Assembly (NCBI RefSeq): GCF_030295765.1
Contig: NZ_AP027292.1
Span: 3,348,001-3,412,000, forward strand
Source: Neptuniibacter halophilus
GTDB taxonomy: Bacteria > Pseudomonadota > Gammaproteobacteria > Pseudomonadales > Balneatricaceae
DNA: 64,000 nt
Direction of reading: 5' to 3'
Shown one piece after another: positions 33,818-44,385 of the stretch. A program made the translations under genes and the position numbers. Position 1 is the first letter of the stretch. Each line of letters opens with the position of its first letter. Under the pieces are notes generated by a model. That model was not told where the DNA came from. It did not search any database and saw nothing but the letters and a program-made list of their open reading frames with translations.

Positions 33818-34903
33818 ATGTTGGCGACCAATCAACGGCTGTCCCGGCCGATCAGTTTCAGCAGTGATAATGTAACGGGTGTTCAGCCTCAGATCCTGCA
33901 GGCATTGCAGGATTGCAACAGTGGCATGGCTGCGCCCTATGGGCATGATGACTATACCGCTGCGTGTGAAGCCCGTTTGTCGGCACTGTTTGAGTGTGAT
34001 GTATCATTGTTTCTTGTGCCGACCGGTACCGCAGCCAATGCGCTGAGCCTGAGTGTGCTGTGCCCTCCCTGGGGTGCGGTATTGTGCCACCCTGACAGTC
34101 ATATCAATAACGATGAATGCGGTGCGCCAGAGTTTTATACCCACGGCGCGAAGATCATCGGGATTGGCGGTGCCGATTCTAAAATCGACCCGCAGCAACT
34201 GGCCCTGCGTGCCGGAGTAAAAAAACAGGATGTGCATTCGGTTCAGCCTGCGGTGGTCAGTGTTACTCAGGCAACAGAAACCGGCAGTGTTTACACCTTA
34301 GATGAGTTACAGCAGATCAGCGGCGTGTGCCGGGAGCACGGGCTGCGCCTGCATATGGATGGCGCACGCTTTGCCAATGCGCTGGTTGCACTGGACTGCA
34401 CGCCGGCGGAGATGACCTGGAAGCTGGGCGTAGATGCGCTTTCATTCGGCGCGACTAAAAACGGTGTACTGGCGGCAGAAGCGATTCTGTTGTTCGATGC
34501 CGGGCTGGCTCAGGAGATGGGTTATCGACGCAAGCGGGCGGGCCACCTGTTCTCAAAGATGCGTTTTATGTCAGCACAGATGCTGGCGTATCTGGAAGAG
34601 GATCTATGGCTGAATAATGCCCGCCACAGTAATGCGATGGCCGCCCGCCTCGGGGCTGAGCTGGGCGCTATTGAGGGGATTGAGCTGTGTGGTGAGGTGG
34701 CGGCGAATATCCTTTTCTGCAAGATGCCGCAGGCGTTGAGTGCTGCCCTGATTGAGCAGGGGTTCCAGTTCTATTCTGACCGTTGGGCGCCTGGCGTCGT
34801 GCGTCTGGTGACCTCGTTTATGACCCGGGAGGAGGAGGTTACGGCGCTGGTTGAAGCCTGTAGGTGCTGGTTTGATAATCAGGCTATACTGGGCAGCTCC
34901 TGA
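33818..34903 (+). CDS. ltaE: Low-specificity L-threonine aldolase
   Basis: A PLP enzyme of 361 residues that cleaves threonine/allo-threonine (and related beta-hydroxy amino acids) to glycine and an aldehyde. The PLP lysine lies in LSFGATKNGVLAAEAI; other landmarks are FLVPTGTAANALSLSVL, HINNDECGAPEFYTHGAK and RLHMDGARFANALVAL. ATG 33818 follows AAGGAGAA; an upstream TTG at 33800 would add six residues. The AraC gene follows 21 bases later. Confidence 0.93.
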   Translation: MLATNQRLSRPISFSSDNVTGVQPQILQALQDCNSGMAAPYGHDDYTAACEARLSALFECDVSLFLVPTGTAANALSLSVLCPPWGAVLCHPDSHINNDECGAPEFYTHGAKIIGIGGADSKIDPQQLALRAGVKKQDVHSVQPAVVSVTQATETGSVYTLDELQQISGVCREHGLRLHMDGARFANALVALDCTPAEMTWKLGVDALSFGATKNGVLAAEAILLFDAGLAQEMGYRRKRAGHLFSKMRFMSAQMLAYLEEDLWLNNARHSNAMAARLGAELGAIEGIELCGEVAANILFCKMPQALSAALIEQGFQFYSDRWAPGVVRLVTSFMTREEEVTALVEACRCWFDNQAILGSS

Positions 34904-34924
34904 ACGGGTATCTGAGGCCGGATT

Positions 34925-35734
34925 TTGAACGCAGAAGTGCAGTACCACAGGGTAGCGGATACGCCGGAGCTGATTCTGGCCGAGGCCCGCTATCACGATC
35001 ACTGTTTTAATCCCCATTATCATCTTGATTACCATATCGGGCTGGTGGTGGACGGGGTGCAGAAACAGTCATGCCGTGGTCAGTCTGAACTGCTCGGGCC
35101 GGGGCGGGTGGCAATTATGCCGCCGGGTCAGGTGCATGATGGAGCTTCGCATCAGGCTCGTCCCTACCGGCTGAAAACTTTCCGCATCTCTGAGGCAATG
35201 ATGCAGAGAGAGTTTGCAGAGATATTTCAGCGTGGCGGTGAGCTGTCGTTTGCTGCCAGTGTCGTTGAAAGCCCGCAGTTGTCGGTCCGGTTGCAGCAAC
35301 TCTACACCATGATCAGCCATCAGGGTTCGTTGTCTGTACTGGGGGTGGAGCAGCAGTGGCTGTCGATTCTGCAGCAGTTGTTACCGCAACTGACGCCGCT
35401 ACGTGCTCAGTCGCTTAAGGGGCAGTTGTCCGAACCCGACTGGCAGCGGGTTCAGGAGTATTGTCGCGAACACCTGGCGGATAAGGTCAGTCTTGAGGCG
35501 CTGGCCGGTTTGTGTGGTCTGAGCCGGTATCAGTTTCTGCGCCGCTTTGAGAAGCGGGTAGGATTGACACCGCATGCCTGGCTGACCCGGTTCCGGCTGG
35601 AGCAGGCTTGCGCTTTGCTGCGTCAGCCGGGGCAGATGATTGCAAACGTAGCGGCTGATGTGGGCTTTTATGATCAGAGCCATTTTAACCGCGCTTTTCG
35701 TCAGGCCTACGGGGTGGCCCCTTCGCATTATTAA
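34925..35734 (+). CDS. AraC-family transcriptional regulator
   Basis: A 269-residue regulator with an N-terminal cupin-like sensor (HDHCFNPHYHLDYHIGLV, GPGRVAIMPPGQVHDG) and a C-terminal double helix-turn-helix (LEALAGLCGLSRYQFLRRFE, IANVAADVGFYDQSHFNRAF). The start is probably TTG 34925: GAGG lies upstream, an in-frame stop lies just before it, and there is no other early start. It belongs to the type often found beside amino acid exporters, but here it follows threonine aldolase, which it may regulate. Confidence 0.88.
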   Translation: MNAEVQYHRVADTPELILAEARYHDHCFNPHYHLDYHIGLVVDGVQKQSCRGQSELLGPGRVAIMPPGQVHDGASHQARPYRLKTFRISEAMMQREFAEIFQRGGELSFAASVVESPQLSVRLQQLYTMISHQGSLSVLGVEQQWLSILQQLLPQLTPLRAQSLKGQLSEPDWQRVQEYCREHLADKVSLEALAGLCGLSRYQFLRRFEKRVGLTPHAWLTRFRLEQACALLRQPGQMIANVAADVGFYDQSHFNRAFRQAYGVAPSHY

Positions 35735-35758
35735 CGGTACGGCTGTTAACGGCAGGCA

Positions 35759-35784
35759 TAAAAAACCGGCCGTGAAGGCCGGTT
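35759..35784 (-). terminator. Terminator of the liv operon
   Basis: AACCGGCC-gtgaa-GGCCGGTT preceded on the plus strand by AAAAAA, which is a U-tract in the minus-strand transcript, 20 bases past the livF stop. Confidence 0.85.
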
Positions 35785-35803
35785 GATCAGCAAGCTGAAG
35801 TGA

Positions 35804-36508
35804 TCAGCCGCCCAGATAGGCTTTACGCACATCGTCATTGACCAGAAGCGCAGCGCCGCTGTCTTCCATAACCACGCGGCCGTTTTCCAGAACGTAGCCA
35901 CGATCGGCGATTCGCAGTGCCTGGTTGGCGTTCTGTTCCACCAGAAAGATGGTTACGCCCTCATCACGCAGCTTTTCGATAATGTCGAAAATCTGCTGGA
36001 TGATGATCGGTGCCAGACCCAGTGATGGCTCATCGAGCAGGATCATGCGCGGCTTCGACATCATTGCCCGGCCGATCGCCAGCATCTGCTGCTCACCACC
36101 GGACATGGTGCCAGCGCGCTGGTTAAAGCGCTCGCCCAGACGGGGAAACAGCTCCAGTACGTGATCGGCAGTGGCTTTGGCATCGGCCTTATCGCGGAAG
36201 TAGGAACCCATGTACAGGTTTTCTTCCACGGTCATGCCGCTGAATACACGCCGGCCTTCCGGCACAATGGCCAGACCTTTACGCATAATCTCCGGGGTGT
36301 GCAGGCCGGTAATCTCTTCGCCATCAAAAGTGATGGTGCCGGAGGAGGCCTGTGGATCACCGCAGATGGTCATCATCAGGGTGGTTTTACCTGCACCATT
36401 GGCGCCGATCAGGGTGACGATTTCGCCCGGATTCACTTCCAGAGAGATGTCGTGCAGCGCCTGAATCTGGCCGTAATGGGTATTAACCTTGTTTACGCTC
36501 AGCATCAT
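35804..36508 (-). CDS. livF: Branched-chain amino acid ABC transporter, ATPase LivF
   Basis: A 234-residue ABC ATPase with Walker A GANGAGKTT, signature MSGGEQQML, Walker B MILLDEPSLGLAP and switch histidine region replaced as usual in LivF by LVEQNANQAL. It pairs with LivG to power uptake of branched-chain or related amino acids. The start overlaps the LivG stop (ATGATGA arrangement). Last gene of a livK-H-M-G-F operon, followed by a terminator. Confidence 0.95.
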   Translation of the reverse strand: MMLSVNKVNTHYGQIQALHDISLEVNPGEIVTLIGANGAGKTTLMMTICGDPQASSGTITFDGEEITGLHTPEIMRKGLAIVPEGRRVFSGMTVEENLYMGSYFRDKADAKATADHVLELFPRLGERFNQRAGTMSGGEQQMLAIGRAMMSKPRMILLDEPSLGLAPIIIQQIFDIIEKLRDEGVTIFLVEQNANQALRIADRGYVLENGRVVMEDSGAALLVNDDVRKAYLGG

Positions 36509-37275
36509 CAGTCTTCTCCCAGGTAAGCTTTGATCACGTCCGGGTTGTTCTTGATCTCATCCGGGGTGCCGTTGGCCAGAGGGGTGCCCTGGGCGATAAC
36601 GTAGATATGATCAGAGATTCCCATTACCAGACCCATGTCGTGCTCGATCAGCAGTACGGAGATCTCATGCTCATCCCGCAGTTTGATGATCAGCTCGTCG
36701 AGCTCTTTGGTTTCATTCGGGTTCAGACCGGCTGCCGGTTCATCCAGCATCAGCAGTTCCGGCTGGGTCACCATACAGCGGGCGATCTCCAGGCGGCGTT
36801 GCTGGCCATAGGAAAGGTTACCCGCCTGACGGTTCGCTACATCGAGCAAGCCTACTTCTTCCAGCCAGTGTGCGGCCTGATCCATCGCCTCACGCTCCTT
36901 ACGACGGTAGGAGGGGGTTTTGAACAAGCCGGAGAACAGGTTGGTGTTCAGGTGACGGTGCTGGGCAACCAGCATATTTTCCACCACGGTCATGTTGGAG
37001 AACAGGCGCACGTGCTGGAAAGTACGTACCAGGCCCTTGCGGGATATCTGGTAATCCTTCAGGCCGGCGATCTGCTGATTGCCAAACATAACACTGCCGC
37101 CGGAAGGGATATAGAAACCGGACAGGCAGTTAAACACTGTGGTCTTGCCTGCACCGTTGGGGCCGATAATCGAAACGATCTGGCGGTTTTTAACCTTCAG
37201 GTCTACGCCGTTGACCGCAACCAGCCCACCAAAACGCATGGTCAGTGCGTTCACATCAAGTAGTAACTGACTCAT
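36508..37275 (-). CDS. livG: Branched-chain amino acid ABC transporter, ATPase LivG
   Basis: A 255-residue ATPase with Walker [10 protein letters not shown], signature [13 protein letters not shown], Walker [14 protein letters not shown] and H-loop [10 protein letters not shown]. LivG carries the longer insert between strands seen here ([20 protein letters not shown]). Its ATG overlaps the livM stop by three bases. Confidence 0.95.
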   Translation of the reverse strand: MSQLLLDVNALTMRFGGLVAVNGVDLKVKNRQIVSIIGPNGAGKTTVFNCLSGFYIPSGGSVMFGNQQIAGLKDYQISRKGLVRTFQHVRLFSNMTVVENMLVAQHRHLNTNLFSGLFKTPSYRRKEREAMDQAAHWLEEVGLLDVANRQAGNLSYGQQRRLEIARCMVTQPELLMLDEPAAGLNPNETKELDELIIKLRDEHEISVLLIEHDMGLVMGISDHIYVIAQGTPLANGTPDEIKNNPDVIKAYLGED

Positions 37276-38528
37276 CGATTCAACTCCAGGTGTGGGCGTT
37301 TCATTGGTACCAGACCCTGTGGGCGCCAGCGCATCATGATCACCATCAGCAGTCCGAACAGCAGCATGCGGTATTCAGAGAATTCGCGCGCCAGTTCCGG
37401 CAGGATGGTCATAATAATAGCGGCAAGGATGACCCCGACCTGTGAGCCCATGCCGCCCAGAACCACGATGGCGAGGATGATGGCAGACTCGATGAAGATA
37501 AAGGATTCCGGGCTGATAAAGCCCTGACGTGCAGCGAAGAAAGCGCCGGCAAACCCTGCGGTAGATGCACCCAGCGTAAAGGCTGACAGCTTGATCACTG
37601 TGCGGTTCAGGCCCAGTGAGCGACAGGCGATTTCATCTTCGCGCAGTGCTTCCCAGGCGCGACCTACCGGCATCCGGATCAGACGGTTGATGACGTAGAT
37701 AACGAACAGCGTCAGGATTACCGCGATCAGATACAGGAAGATCACCTTGTAGGAGCTGGAGTAGTCGATACCGAAAAACTCATGGAAAGGTACGGTCCCT
37801 TCCTCTTTAGCACGACGGCTGAATTCCAGGCCAAACAGGGTTGGCTTATCGATACCGGAGATGCCGTTAGGGCCACCGGTAACGCTGGTCCAGTTGTTCA
37901 GCAGGATACGAATGATCTCGCCGAAGCCCAGCGTCACAATCGCCAGATAGTCGCCGCGCAGCCGCAGTACCGGGAAGCCGAGGATGAAGCCAAACAGTGC
38001 AGCGAGACCTGCTGAGATCGGCAGGCAAGCCCAGAAAGACATGCCAAAGTACTGAGAGAGCAGGGCGTAGGTGTAGGCGCCGACCGCATAGAATGCAACG
38101 AAACCCAGATCGAGCAGACCCGCCAGACCCACCACAATATTCAGGCCCAGACCCAGCATGATGTAGATCAGCGCCAGAGTGGCCAGATCCACTGAGCCAC
38201 GGGAGACCATAAACGGCCAGACCAGCATGGCGACAATGACCAGAGCCATCATCCATGGTTTAAGCGTGGCCATTTTCTGCTCTTGTGGCAGCAGTGTAGC
38301 CAGATCCGGCTTAGGCACTTTACTGAAAAGTGCATCGATCTTGTCAGCGAAAAGCTGGGAGAGAAATACCAGACCGATACCCAGACCGATCCAGAGCCAC
38401 TGCTCCTGAGTTGCGCCTTTAATCGCAAGCTGCGTGCCTTCGGTATCCAGTTTGATACCGATCATCATGCAGCTGAGAATCAGTGCGATACCGGCAGCGA
38501 AGATAGCGTTGTAAAACTTGCCAGTCAT
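37272..38528 (-). CDS. livM: Branched-chain amino acid ABC transporter, permease LivM
   Basis: A 418-residue permease with about 10 membrane helices and the family motif [20 protein letters not shown], the cytosolic loop that contacts the ATPase. [27 protein letters not shown] is the conserved early helix region. It has the long LivM N-terminus, as in enteric LivM (about 425). Ribosome site GGAGAAAG; its ATG shares a base with the livH stop. Confidence 0.95.
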   Translation of the reverse strand: MTGKFYNAIFAAGIALILSCMMIGIKLDTEGTQLAIKGATQEQWLWIGLGIGLVFLSQLFADKIDALFSKVPKPDLATLLPQEQKMATLKPWMMALVIVAMLVWPFMVSRGSVDLATLALIYIMLGLGLNIVVGLAGLLDLGFVAFYAVGAYTYALLSQYFGMSFWACLPISAGLAALFGFILGFPVLRLRGDYLAIVTLGFGEIIRILLNNWTSVTGGPNGISGIDKPTLFGLEFSRRAKEEGTVPFHEFFGIDYSSSYKVIFLYLIAVILTLFVIYVINRLIRMPVGRAWEALREDEIACRSLGLNRTVIKLSAFTLGASTAGFAGAFFAARQGFISPESFIFIESAIILAIVVLGGMGSQVGVILAAIIMTILPELAREFSEYRMLLFGLLMVIMMRWRPQGLVPMKRPHLELNR

Positions 38529-39454
38529 TACACTTTCTCCACTTCAGGTTTACCCAGCAGGCCGCTTGGGCGGAACAGGAGAATCAGTACCAGCAGACCG
38601 AAGGCCACCACATCTTTATATTCAGACGGGAAGAACGCGGCAGTCATCGCTTCAGTCACACCCAGTACCAGACCGCCAAGCATCGCACCGGGAATCGAAC
38701 CGATACCGCCGAGTACGGCTGCAGTGAAGGCTTTCAGGCCGGCAATAAAGCCCACAAACGGGTTAACTACGCCGTAGTAAAGACCCAGAAGGAGACCGGC
38801 AATAGCCGCCAGCGCAGCGCCGACCACGAAGGTCAGGGCGATGATCCGGTTGGTATCGATACCGAGCAGATTGGTCATGCCCAGATCTTCAGAACAGGCA
38901 CGGCAGGCACGACCCATCCGGGAACGGGAGATGAACAGGGTTAGCGCGGTCATGGTGGCCAGTGTCGCGATCCAGATCATAAGCTGCATGTAAGAGACGG
39001 TGACTTCAAATACAGAGGGATCACCGAAGGTCCAGCCGCCAACGACCTGTGGTGGCAGAGCAACGTCACGGTAACCCTGAGAGATACCGACAAAGTTCTG
39101 CAGGAAGATCGACATGCCAATCGCAGAGATCAGCGGGATCAGGCGGTTAGAGCCACGCAGAGGCCGGTAGGCCACCCGTTCCACCGTCCAGCCGTAGGTA
39201 CTGGAGATGACGACGGCAACGATCAGCGCGACGATAAGGATAATGGGAAGACTGACAAGGCCCATGCCGAGCAGGCCGGCAATTACGATAAAGGCGACAT
39301 AGGAGCCGATCATATAGATCTCGCCGTGGGCAAAGTTGATCATACCGATAATGCCGTACACCATGGTGTAACCGATGGCGATCAGAGCATAGGTAGATCC
39401 GATGGTCAGTCCGTTGATTAGCTGTTGTAGCAGATAAAGAGAAAATTCTGACAT
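38528..39454 (-). CDS. livH: Branched-chain amino acid ABC transporter, permease LivH
   Basis: A 308-residue permease with eight or so helices; [36 protein letters not shown] and [19 protein letters not shown] (ATPase-contact loop) are typical. It follows livK after a 115-bp gap that contains a strong hairpin, which would lower permease synthesis relative to the binding protein. No good Shine-Dalgarno is visible. Confidence 0.95.
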   Translation of the reverse strand: MSEFSLYLLQQLINGLTIGSTYALIAIGYTMVYGIIGMINFAHGEIYMIGSYVAFIVIAGLLGMGLVSLPIILIVALIVAVVISSTYGWTVERVAYRPLRGSNRLIPLISAIGMSIFLQNFVGISQGYRDVALPPQVVGGWTFGDPSVFEVTVSYMQLMIWIATLATMTALTLFISRSRMGRACRACSEDLGMTNLLGIDTNRIIALTFVVGAALAAIAGLLLGLYYGVVNPFVGFIAGLKAFTAAVLGGIGSIPGAMLGGLVLGVTEAMTAAFFPSEYKDVVAFGLLVLILLFRPSGLLGKPEVEKV

Positions 39455-39475
39455 TTACAGGGACCAGATAGCATG

Positions 39476-39508
39476 ACCCCCCGACCCCGGATCACAGGGT
39501 AGGGGGGT
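39476..39508 (-). promoter_or_regulatory. Hairpin between livK and livH
   Basis: ACCCCCC-G-ACCC and GGGT-A-GGGGGGT form an 11-bp stem with one mismatch, 9-base loop, no U-tract. It is probably an RNA-stabilising or attenuating structure that uncouples binding-protein and permease levels. Confidence 0.6.
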
Positions 39509-39569
39509 AAGGATCTCTCCGCGGCGTTCTGGTAGATAGCCGCAGAGTAATCCGCAATGTGATTAAAAA

Positions 39570-40688
39570 TTACTGCGCAGGGGTTTTAGAACCATCTTTG
39601 TGCAGCTGGTAAACCAGGAAGGTAGACTCAGTCAGGTCACCTTTCTCGTCATACTTCACTTTACCGATGGCAGTATCCAGCTCAGTAGCGCGGATGTGGT
39701 CAGCCAGTTCGAAAGGATCGGTTTTACCGGTTTCCTTAATCGCATTGGTCATTACCTCAACCGCAGCATACGCGGTGAATACAAATGGGCCAGTCGGATC
39801 TTCGCCTTTGGCTTTGATCGCTTCTACACGGGCCTGGTTAACTGCATTCTGGTCAAAGCTTTTCGGTGCTGTTGCCAGTACGCCTTCAACTGCTTCACCG
39901 GCAATTTTGGCCAGGTCGGAGTTGACGATACCTTCAGGGCCCATGAACTGTGCATCGAAGCCTTTCTCTTTAGACTGACGCAGGATCAGACCCAGTTCCG
40001 GGTGGTAACCGCCGTAGTAAACGAAGTCGATGTTGTTTTTCTTCAGTTTGGCAATCAGGGCAGAGAAGTCTTTGTCGCCCGGTGTTACACCTTCGAACAT
40101 AACCGGAGTCAGCTTGTTCTCTTCCAGTTTGCCCTTAACCGCAGTTGCCAGACCTTCACCGTACTGCTGTTTATCGTGGATCACGGCAACGCGCTGAGGC
40201 TTAACGCTACCCAGAATGTGATCCGCTGCCAGACTGCCCTGCAGGCTGTCCAGACCGATGGTACGGAATACCAGTTTGAAACCTTTTTCAGTGATGGTCG
40301 GAGAGGTTGAGGCTGCGGTGATCATCAGAACACCTTCCTCTTCGTAGATATCTGCAGCAGGCTCAGTAGAGGAGGAGCAGAGGTGACCTACAACATGCTG
40401 TACGCCGTCATTAACGATTTTGTTGGCTACGGCTACTGCCTGTTTCGGGTCGCAGGCATCGTCATAGATTACGCCTTCAAGCTGCATGCCGTTGATGCCG
40501 CCCGCTTTGTTGATGTCTTCAATAGCGGCCATAACACCAATTTTCTGCATGTCACCATACTGGGCAACAGGGCCGGTTGCAGGTCCGGCCAGACCAATTT
40601 TCAGAGTTTCCGCATTCGCAATGGAAACGGCACCAGCCAGTGCAGCTACAGTGCCGATTGTCATCAGCTTCTTGGCGAATTTATTCAT
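39570..40688 (-). CDS. livK: Branched-chain amino acid ABC transporter, binding protein LivK/LivJ
   Basis: A 372-residue periplasmic protein. The signal peptide is about 26 residues (basic MNKFAKK, hydrophobic core, cleavage after IANA). The mature part has the type I periplasmic-binding fold: KIGLAGPATGPVAQYG, GHLCSSSTEPAADIYEEEGV, VAVIHDKQQYGEGLA, YYGGYHPELGLILRQ. It is about the length of E. coli LivJ/LivK. It is the first gene of the operon and has its promoter in the 318-bp gap to the chemoreceptor gene. Confidence 0.95.
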   Translation of the reverse strand: MNKFAKKLMTIGTVAALAGAVSIANAETLKIGLAGPATGPVAQYGDMQKIGVMAAIEDINKAGGINGMQLEGVIYDDACDPKQAVAVANKIVNDGVQHVVGHLCSSSTEPAADIYEEEGVLMITAASTSPTITEKGFKLVFRTIGLDSLQGSLAADHILGSVKPQRVAVIHDKQQYGEGLATAVKGKLEENKLTPVMFEGVTPGDKDFSALIAKLKKNNIDFVYYGGYHPELGLILRQSKEKGFDAQFMGPEGIVNSDLAKIAGEAVEGVLATAPKSFDQNAVNQARVEAIKAKGEDPTGPFVFTAYAAVEVMTNAIKETGKTDPFELADHIRATELDTAIGKVKYDEKGDLTESTFLVYQLHKDGSKTPAQ

Positions 40689-40961
40689 TATATGCCTCGA
40701 ATTTTTATTATTTGAAATCCCTTGTGGGGATAGGAAATATTTGGGGTTATTTCTAAATCGGGCTCAAAGATACCCTCTGCATCAAAATGACACAATGATC
40801 TGATACAGGAACTTGAGGTTAATCCCAGATGAAAGCTAGGCGATGTGACCTCAATTAGCAATTTTAACCTTCGTTATTTCGTGGAATAGTTAAAAAATCA
40901 GTCATCAAGCGATTTTAGCCAGTGAAAACACATTTTTTGAGCCAGTGTGACAGTATTTCAT
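40689..40961. other. liv operon upstream region
   Basis: About 270 bp of AT-rich sequence between livK and the chemoreceptor terminator. It should hold the liv promoter, but I see no unambiguous -35/-10 pair, ORF or RNA gene. Confidence 0.4.
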
Positions 40962-40987
40962 GTCGGGGAGGCTGTGACCTCCCCGAC
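40962..40987 (-). terminator. Hairpin after the chemoreceptor gene
   Basis: GTCGGGGAGG-ctgtga-CCTCCCCGAC, a perfect 10-bp stem 20 bases past the stop. The U-tract is poor, so termination efficiency is uncertain. Confidence 0.6.
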
Positions 40988-41006
40988 CGCTGTATGTCCC
41001 GTGAAA

Positions 41007-42986
41007 TCAGAGCGTGAAGCGTTGTAGCAGGTCTTGTTGTTGCTGCGAAATGTTGAGCAATTGTTCGCTACTGCGTGAAGCCTGCTCAGCACCTTCGGCT
41101 GTCTCGCTGGCCGAACAGTTGATGCTGTTCAGTTGGGTACTGACCTCCTCAACCGCGAGCCGTTGTTGCTGGGCTGCGTCTTCGATCTGTATATTCAGCG
41201 AGCGGATGTTCGCAATGGACTGGTTCATGCTCGCCAGCGACTGCTGAGAATCGTTGGCATGGCCGACACAGGCCTGAGCCTGATCGTAGCTGCTCTGCAT
41301 CACGGCAACGACTTCCTGAATGCTGGTCTTCATATTCTCGACCATCTCCTGGATTTCATCGGTGGAGTTACGTGTACGGCTGGCCAGGCCACGTACCTCA
41401 TCGGCAACCACGGCAAAGCCGCGACCATGATCGCCGGCGCGTGCAGCCTCGATGGCGGCATTCAGCGCCAGCAGATTGGTTTGTTCAGCAATGGCATGAA
41501 TCGTTTCCAGAATGGCATCGATCTCAGTGCTGTAGTTGGCCAGGCCATTGCTGACATCAACTGCATTGTTGATCGCTTCAGCCTGAGCCTGAATGCTGCT
41601 CAGGGTGCGGTTCACATTCAGGTTCACGGTCTGGCTTAAGTCTTCGCACTGATGCACGGCATCCAGTGTGGTGGCACTGTGGCCGGCCACTTCTGTGACG
41701 CTGCTTTCCATCTCAACGGCAGCGGATGAGGCCAGCTCAAGTTGCTCACTCTGGTTGCGCATAGCGCGGGTGGTCTGATGACTGATTGCAGAGTTCTGTT
41801 GTGCTACATCGGAGAGGTTTTCTGATCCGTTAGCTACTTCCTGCAGAATATCCCGCTGGCTGGAGACCACGGTATTGAGTGAAGCAGCGAGGGTGCCGAA
41901 CTCATCTTTGCGGCTTTCATCAAAGCTTACGGTCAGATCACCGTTGCGCAGCTTGTTCAGCTCCGCAGTGAACTGGGCCAGTGGCTTGCGGATACTGCGC
42001 ACGGTGACGTAGGCGATCAGCAGGGCAAACAGTGTCGCGCCGGCAACCAGCAATATGATCAGGCTCCGGCTCAGGCTATGGGTGTTCTGTGCTTTACTTT
42101 CGGCAGCGGCAGCCTCTGACTGGGCATACTCGATAAATTGATTGGCTGCTGCGCTGACAGCTTTCAGGGTCTCATGGGTCTGTTGCAGTTGCTGTTGCAA
42201 CTGGCTCAGTGTCTGCTGCTGGCGGTTGTAGAGATCGAGCAGGCCGTCTTCTTTATAAAAATGGTTATTCAGCGCGGGAATCAGGCTGGTGATCTGATTG
42301 GCTTTCAGGTCAGCCTGCTCAAAGGCGGCATATTTATCGGTCAGATCCCCTTTGAAACCGGTGATCCGTTTATTCAGGCTATCGAGATCGCCATTACGTT
42401 TAAAATTGCTTACCTGAATGCGCAGCTTGTTCACACTGCGGATCAGGTTACGCGCTGCAATGACCCCATCGCTGTTGTCACTGTTGCTGATATAGCGTTG
42501 GGTCCAGGCGGATACTGAGTCTCCTTTTCCCTGCAAGTCGAGTTCCTGCTCGGTGACCCGCTGGTTGAGTTCGAGACGCTGGCTGTGCAGCAATAAAACC
42601 TCGCCTGCGAGATTACGATAGCCCTGGCTCAGGCTGTTGATCTGATTGAGCTGCTCGCTCAACTGCGGATTGCTTTCCAGCCGGGGGGCGAGCTCCTGCA
42701 GTTTGCTTTCAAACAGGTCCAGACTGCTGAGAAACGTCTGGCTGCTCTGTTCCACCAGTTCGCTGTCACTTTCGGCCAGTGTGATGTAAAGCTGCTGATT
42801 GGCCTGTTGCAGCGCAATCATCTGGTTAAAACTGTCCTTCAGAATGGGCAGGGTGTCGCTGGTGATTTGATTGAGGCGATCATAAATATTGCTGTTACCC
42901 AGCAATCCGCCACCGCCGACGATCAGGATCGAGAGGACCAGTGCGGCGAAACCCAACATGATTTTGTGGGTGAGATTTAAACTCAT
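41007..42986 (-). CDS. Methyl-accepting chemotaxis protein
   Basis: A 659-residue chemoreceptor: first membrane helix about residues 10-28, a long all-helical periplasmic domain (about 30-310) rich in Q and L with coiled-coil character, a second helix about 312-332 ([20 protein letters not shown]), then HAMP. The signalling domain has the conserved tip [19 protein letters not shown] and [15 protein letters not shown]. It ends without the CheR-binding NWETF pentapeptide. The ligand is unknown; a helical-bundle sensor of this size is common in marine bacteria. A likely monocistronic gene. Confidence 0.93.
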   Translation of the reverse strand: MSLNLTHKIMLGFAALVLSILIVGGGGLLGNSNIYDRLNQITSDTLPILKDSFNQMIALQQANQQLYITLAESDSELVEQSSQTFLSSLDLFESKLQELAPRLESNPQLSEQLNQINSLSQGYRNLAGEVLLLHSQRLELNQRVTEQELDLQGKGDSVSAWTQRYISNSDNSDGVIAARNLIRSVNKLRIQVSNFKRNGDLDSLNKRITGFKGDLTDKYAAFEQADLKANQITSLIPALNNHFYKEDGLLDLYNRQQQTLSQLQQQLQQTHETLKAVSAAANQFIEYAQSEAAAAESKAQNTHSLSRSLIILLVAGATLFALLIAYVTVRSIRKPLAQFTAELNKLRNGDLTVSFDESRKDEFGTLAASLNTVVSSQRDILQEVANGSENLSDVAQQNSAISHQTTRAMRNQSEQLELASSAAVEMESSVTEVAGHSATTLDAVHQCEDLSQTVNLNVNRTLSSIQAQAEAINNAVDVSNGLANYSTEIDAILETIHAIAEQTNLLALNAAIEAARAGDHGRGFAVVADEVRGLASRTRNSTDEIQEMVENMKTSIQEVVAVMQSSYDQAQACVGHANDSQQSLASMNQSIANIRSLNIQIEDAAQQQRLAVEEVSTQLNSINCSASETAEGAEQASRSSEQLLNISQQQQDLLQRFTL

Positions 42987-43172
42987 CTGACTACTCCAGT
43001 GCAGTACGACTTGTTGTTTTTATTCTGCTCCCTTCTCTTTATACAGATGCAGATAGGGGAATGTACTTACTTTAACTGTAACGGCATTACACACTGAATT
43101 TCAACAAAAAGTTGGGTTTTTCTACGACCTTAGAACTAGAGCTGGTGGGACGGTAAGGTAAGGGGAAAGGGC

Positions 43173-43202
43173 AAAAAAAATCCCCGGCTATTGCCGGGGA
43201 TT
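43173..43202 (-). terminator. Terminator of htpX
   Basis: AATCCCCGGC-tatt-GCCGGGGATT with a run of eight A's on its left, a U-tract for minus-strand transcription. Confidence 0.88.
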
Positions 43203-43220
43203 CAAACAAAACTCTGGAGT

Positions 43221-44096
43221 TTACTGGTTTCGTAGCGCTTCGATGCGCTGATCCAGCGGCGGGTGCGTGGCGAACAGTTCGCTGACCCGGCCACCGGAGA
43301 TGCCAAAGGCGGTCAGGGTGCTTGGCATCTGGTTCGGCATCTCTGACTCTGCCTTCAGGCGCTGCAGGGCGCCGATCATGGCATGGCTGGATGCCAGGCT
43401 GGCGCCGGCGTGGTCTGCGCGGTATTCGCGGTAGCGGGAGAACCAGGCAACAATCGCGTGGGCGATAATGCCGAACACCATATCCAGAACGAAAGTCAGG
43501 GCCATCTGAGCGATAAAGCCAAGACCGCCTTCGCCTTCTTCGTTACGGGTGAACTGATCGATGGCGTAAACCACGATGCGGGTCAGGAACAGAACGAAGG
43601 TGTTCATCACCCCCTGAATCAGGGTCATGGTGACCATATCGCCGTTGGCAACATGACCTATCTCATGCGCCATTACTGCTTTGATCTCTTCTTTCTTGAA
43701 GCGCTGCAGCAGACCAAGGCTGACGGCAACCAGAGCATCGTTTTTATTCCAGCCGGTGGCAAACGCGTTTGCCTGCTGAGCCGGGAAGATACCCACCTCA
43801 GGCATTTTGATTCCGGCGGCTTGTGCCAGTTCGGCCACGGTATCCAGCAGCCACTGCTCATCTGCATTGCGTGCCCGGGTGATGATCTCGGTGCCGGTCG
43901 ACATCTTAGCCATCTTTTTAGACAGGAACAGTGAGATCAGCGAGCCGCTGAAACCAAATACCGCACAGTAGATCAGAAGAACCGGCAGGTTGAGGCCTGC
44001 ACTGGTGATGTAGCTCCCAAACAAAAAGTTGAGAGAGATACCTGCGACAAGCAATACCGCAAAGTTTGTCGCCAGAAGTAAACCGATACGCATCAT
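43221..44096 (-). CDS. htpX: Membrane zinc metalloprotease HtpX
   Basis: Inner-membrane stress protease that degrades damaged membrane proteins. 291 residues, like E. coli HtpX (293), when started at ATG 44096, which has AGGA upstream. A longer frame back to 44219 would add 41 residues that do not match the family. The zinc motif HEIGH is in [13 protein letters not shown]; two N-terminal helices and two later ones are visible, with the third zinc ligand expected in EYRADHAGA. Confidence 0.95.
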   Translation of the reverse strand: MMRIGLLLATNFAVLLVAGISLNFLFGSYITSAGLNLPVLLIYCAVFGFSGSLISLFLSKKMAKMSTGTEIITRARNADEQWLLDTVAELAQAAGIKMPEVGIFPAQQANAFATGWNKNDALVAVSLGLLQRFKKEEIKAVMAHEIGHVANGDMVTMTLIQGVMNTFVLFLTRIVVYAIDQFTRNEEGEGGLGFIAQMALTFVLDMVFGIIAHAIVAWFSRYREYRADHAGASLASSHAMIGALQRLKAESEMPNQMPSTLTAFGISGGRVSELFATHPPLDQRIEALRNQ

Positions 44097-44385
44097 AAGT
44101 GTCGTTTTCCTGTAAATGATACCTATAAAAAAACTGGAGCCTGTTGTGCTGCTCAACTGACGCAGTGTGCCGTTATTTGCGCCGGCGCTCAATAAAAATA
44201 AAGGCCTGTTGGCAGCCATTTTGCCCCGGTTCTGAAATGAGTATTCATTGCCCGGCAGGCTGGCTCAGGAATTAGATGAGGGTGGACGCAAAAAGTTTCA
44301 AGGGGCGTCGCATGTTGACTGGTTTCCTTAAGAGCCCCTCTCTATAATCTGACCCCCGATTTACACCTTTAGTACAGGTATCTGA

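Noticed and set aside
44097..44219. 41-residue N-terminal extension of HtpX
   Set aside because: Not part of the family; ATG 44096 has a ribosome site and gives the standard length.
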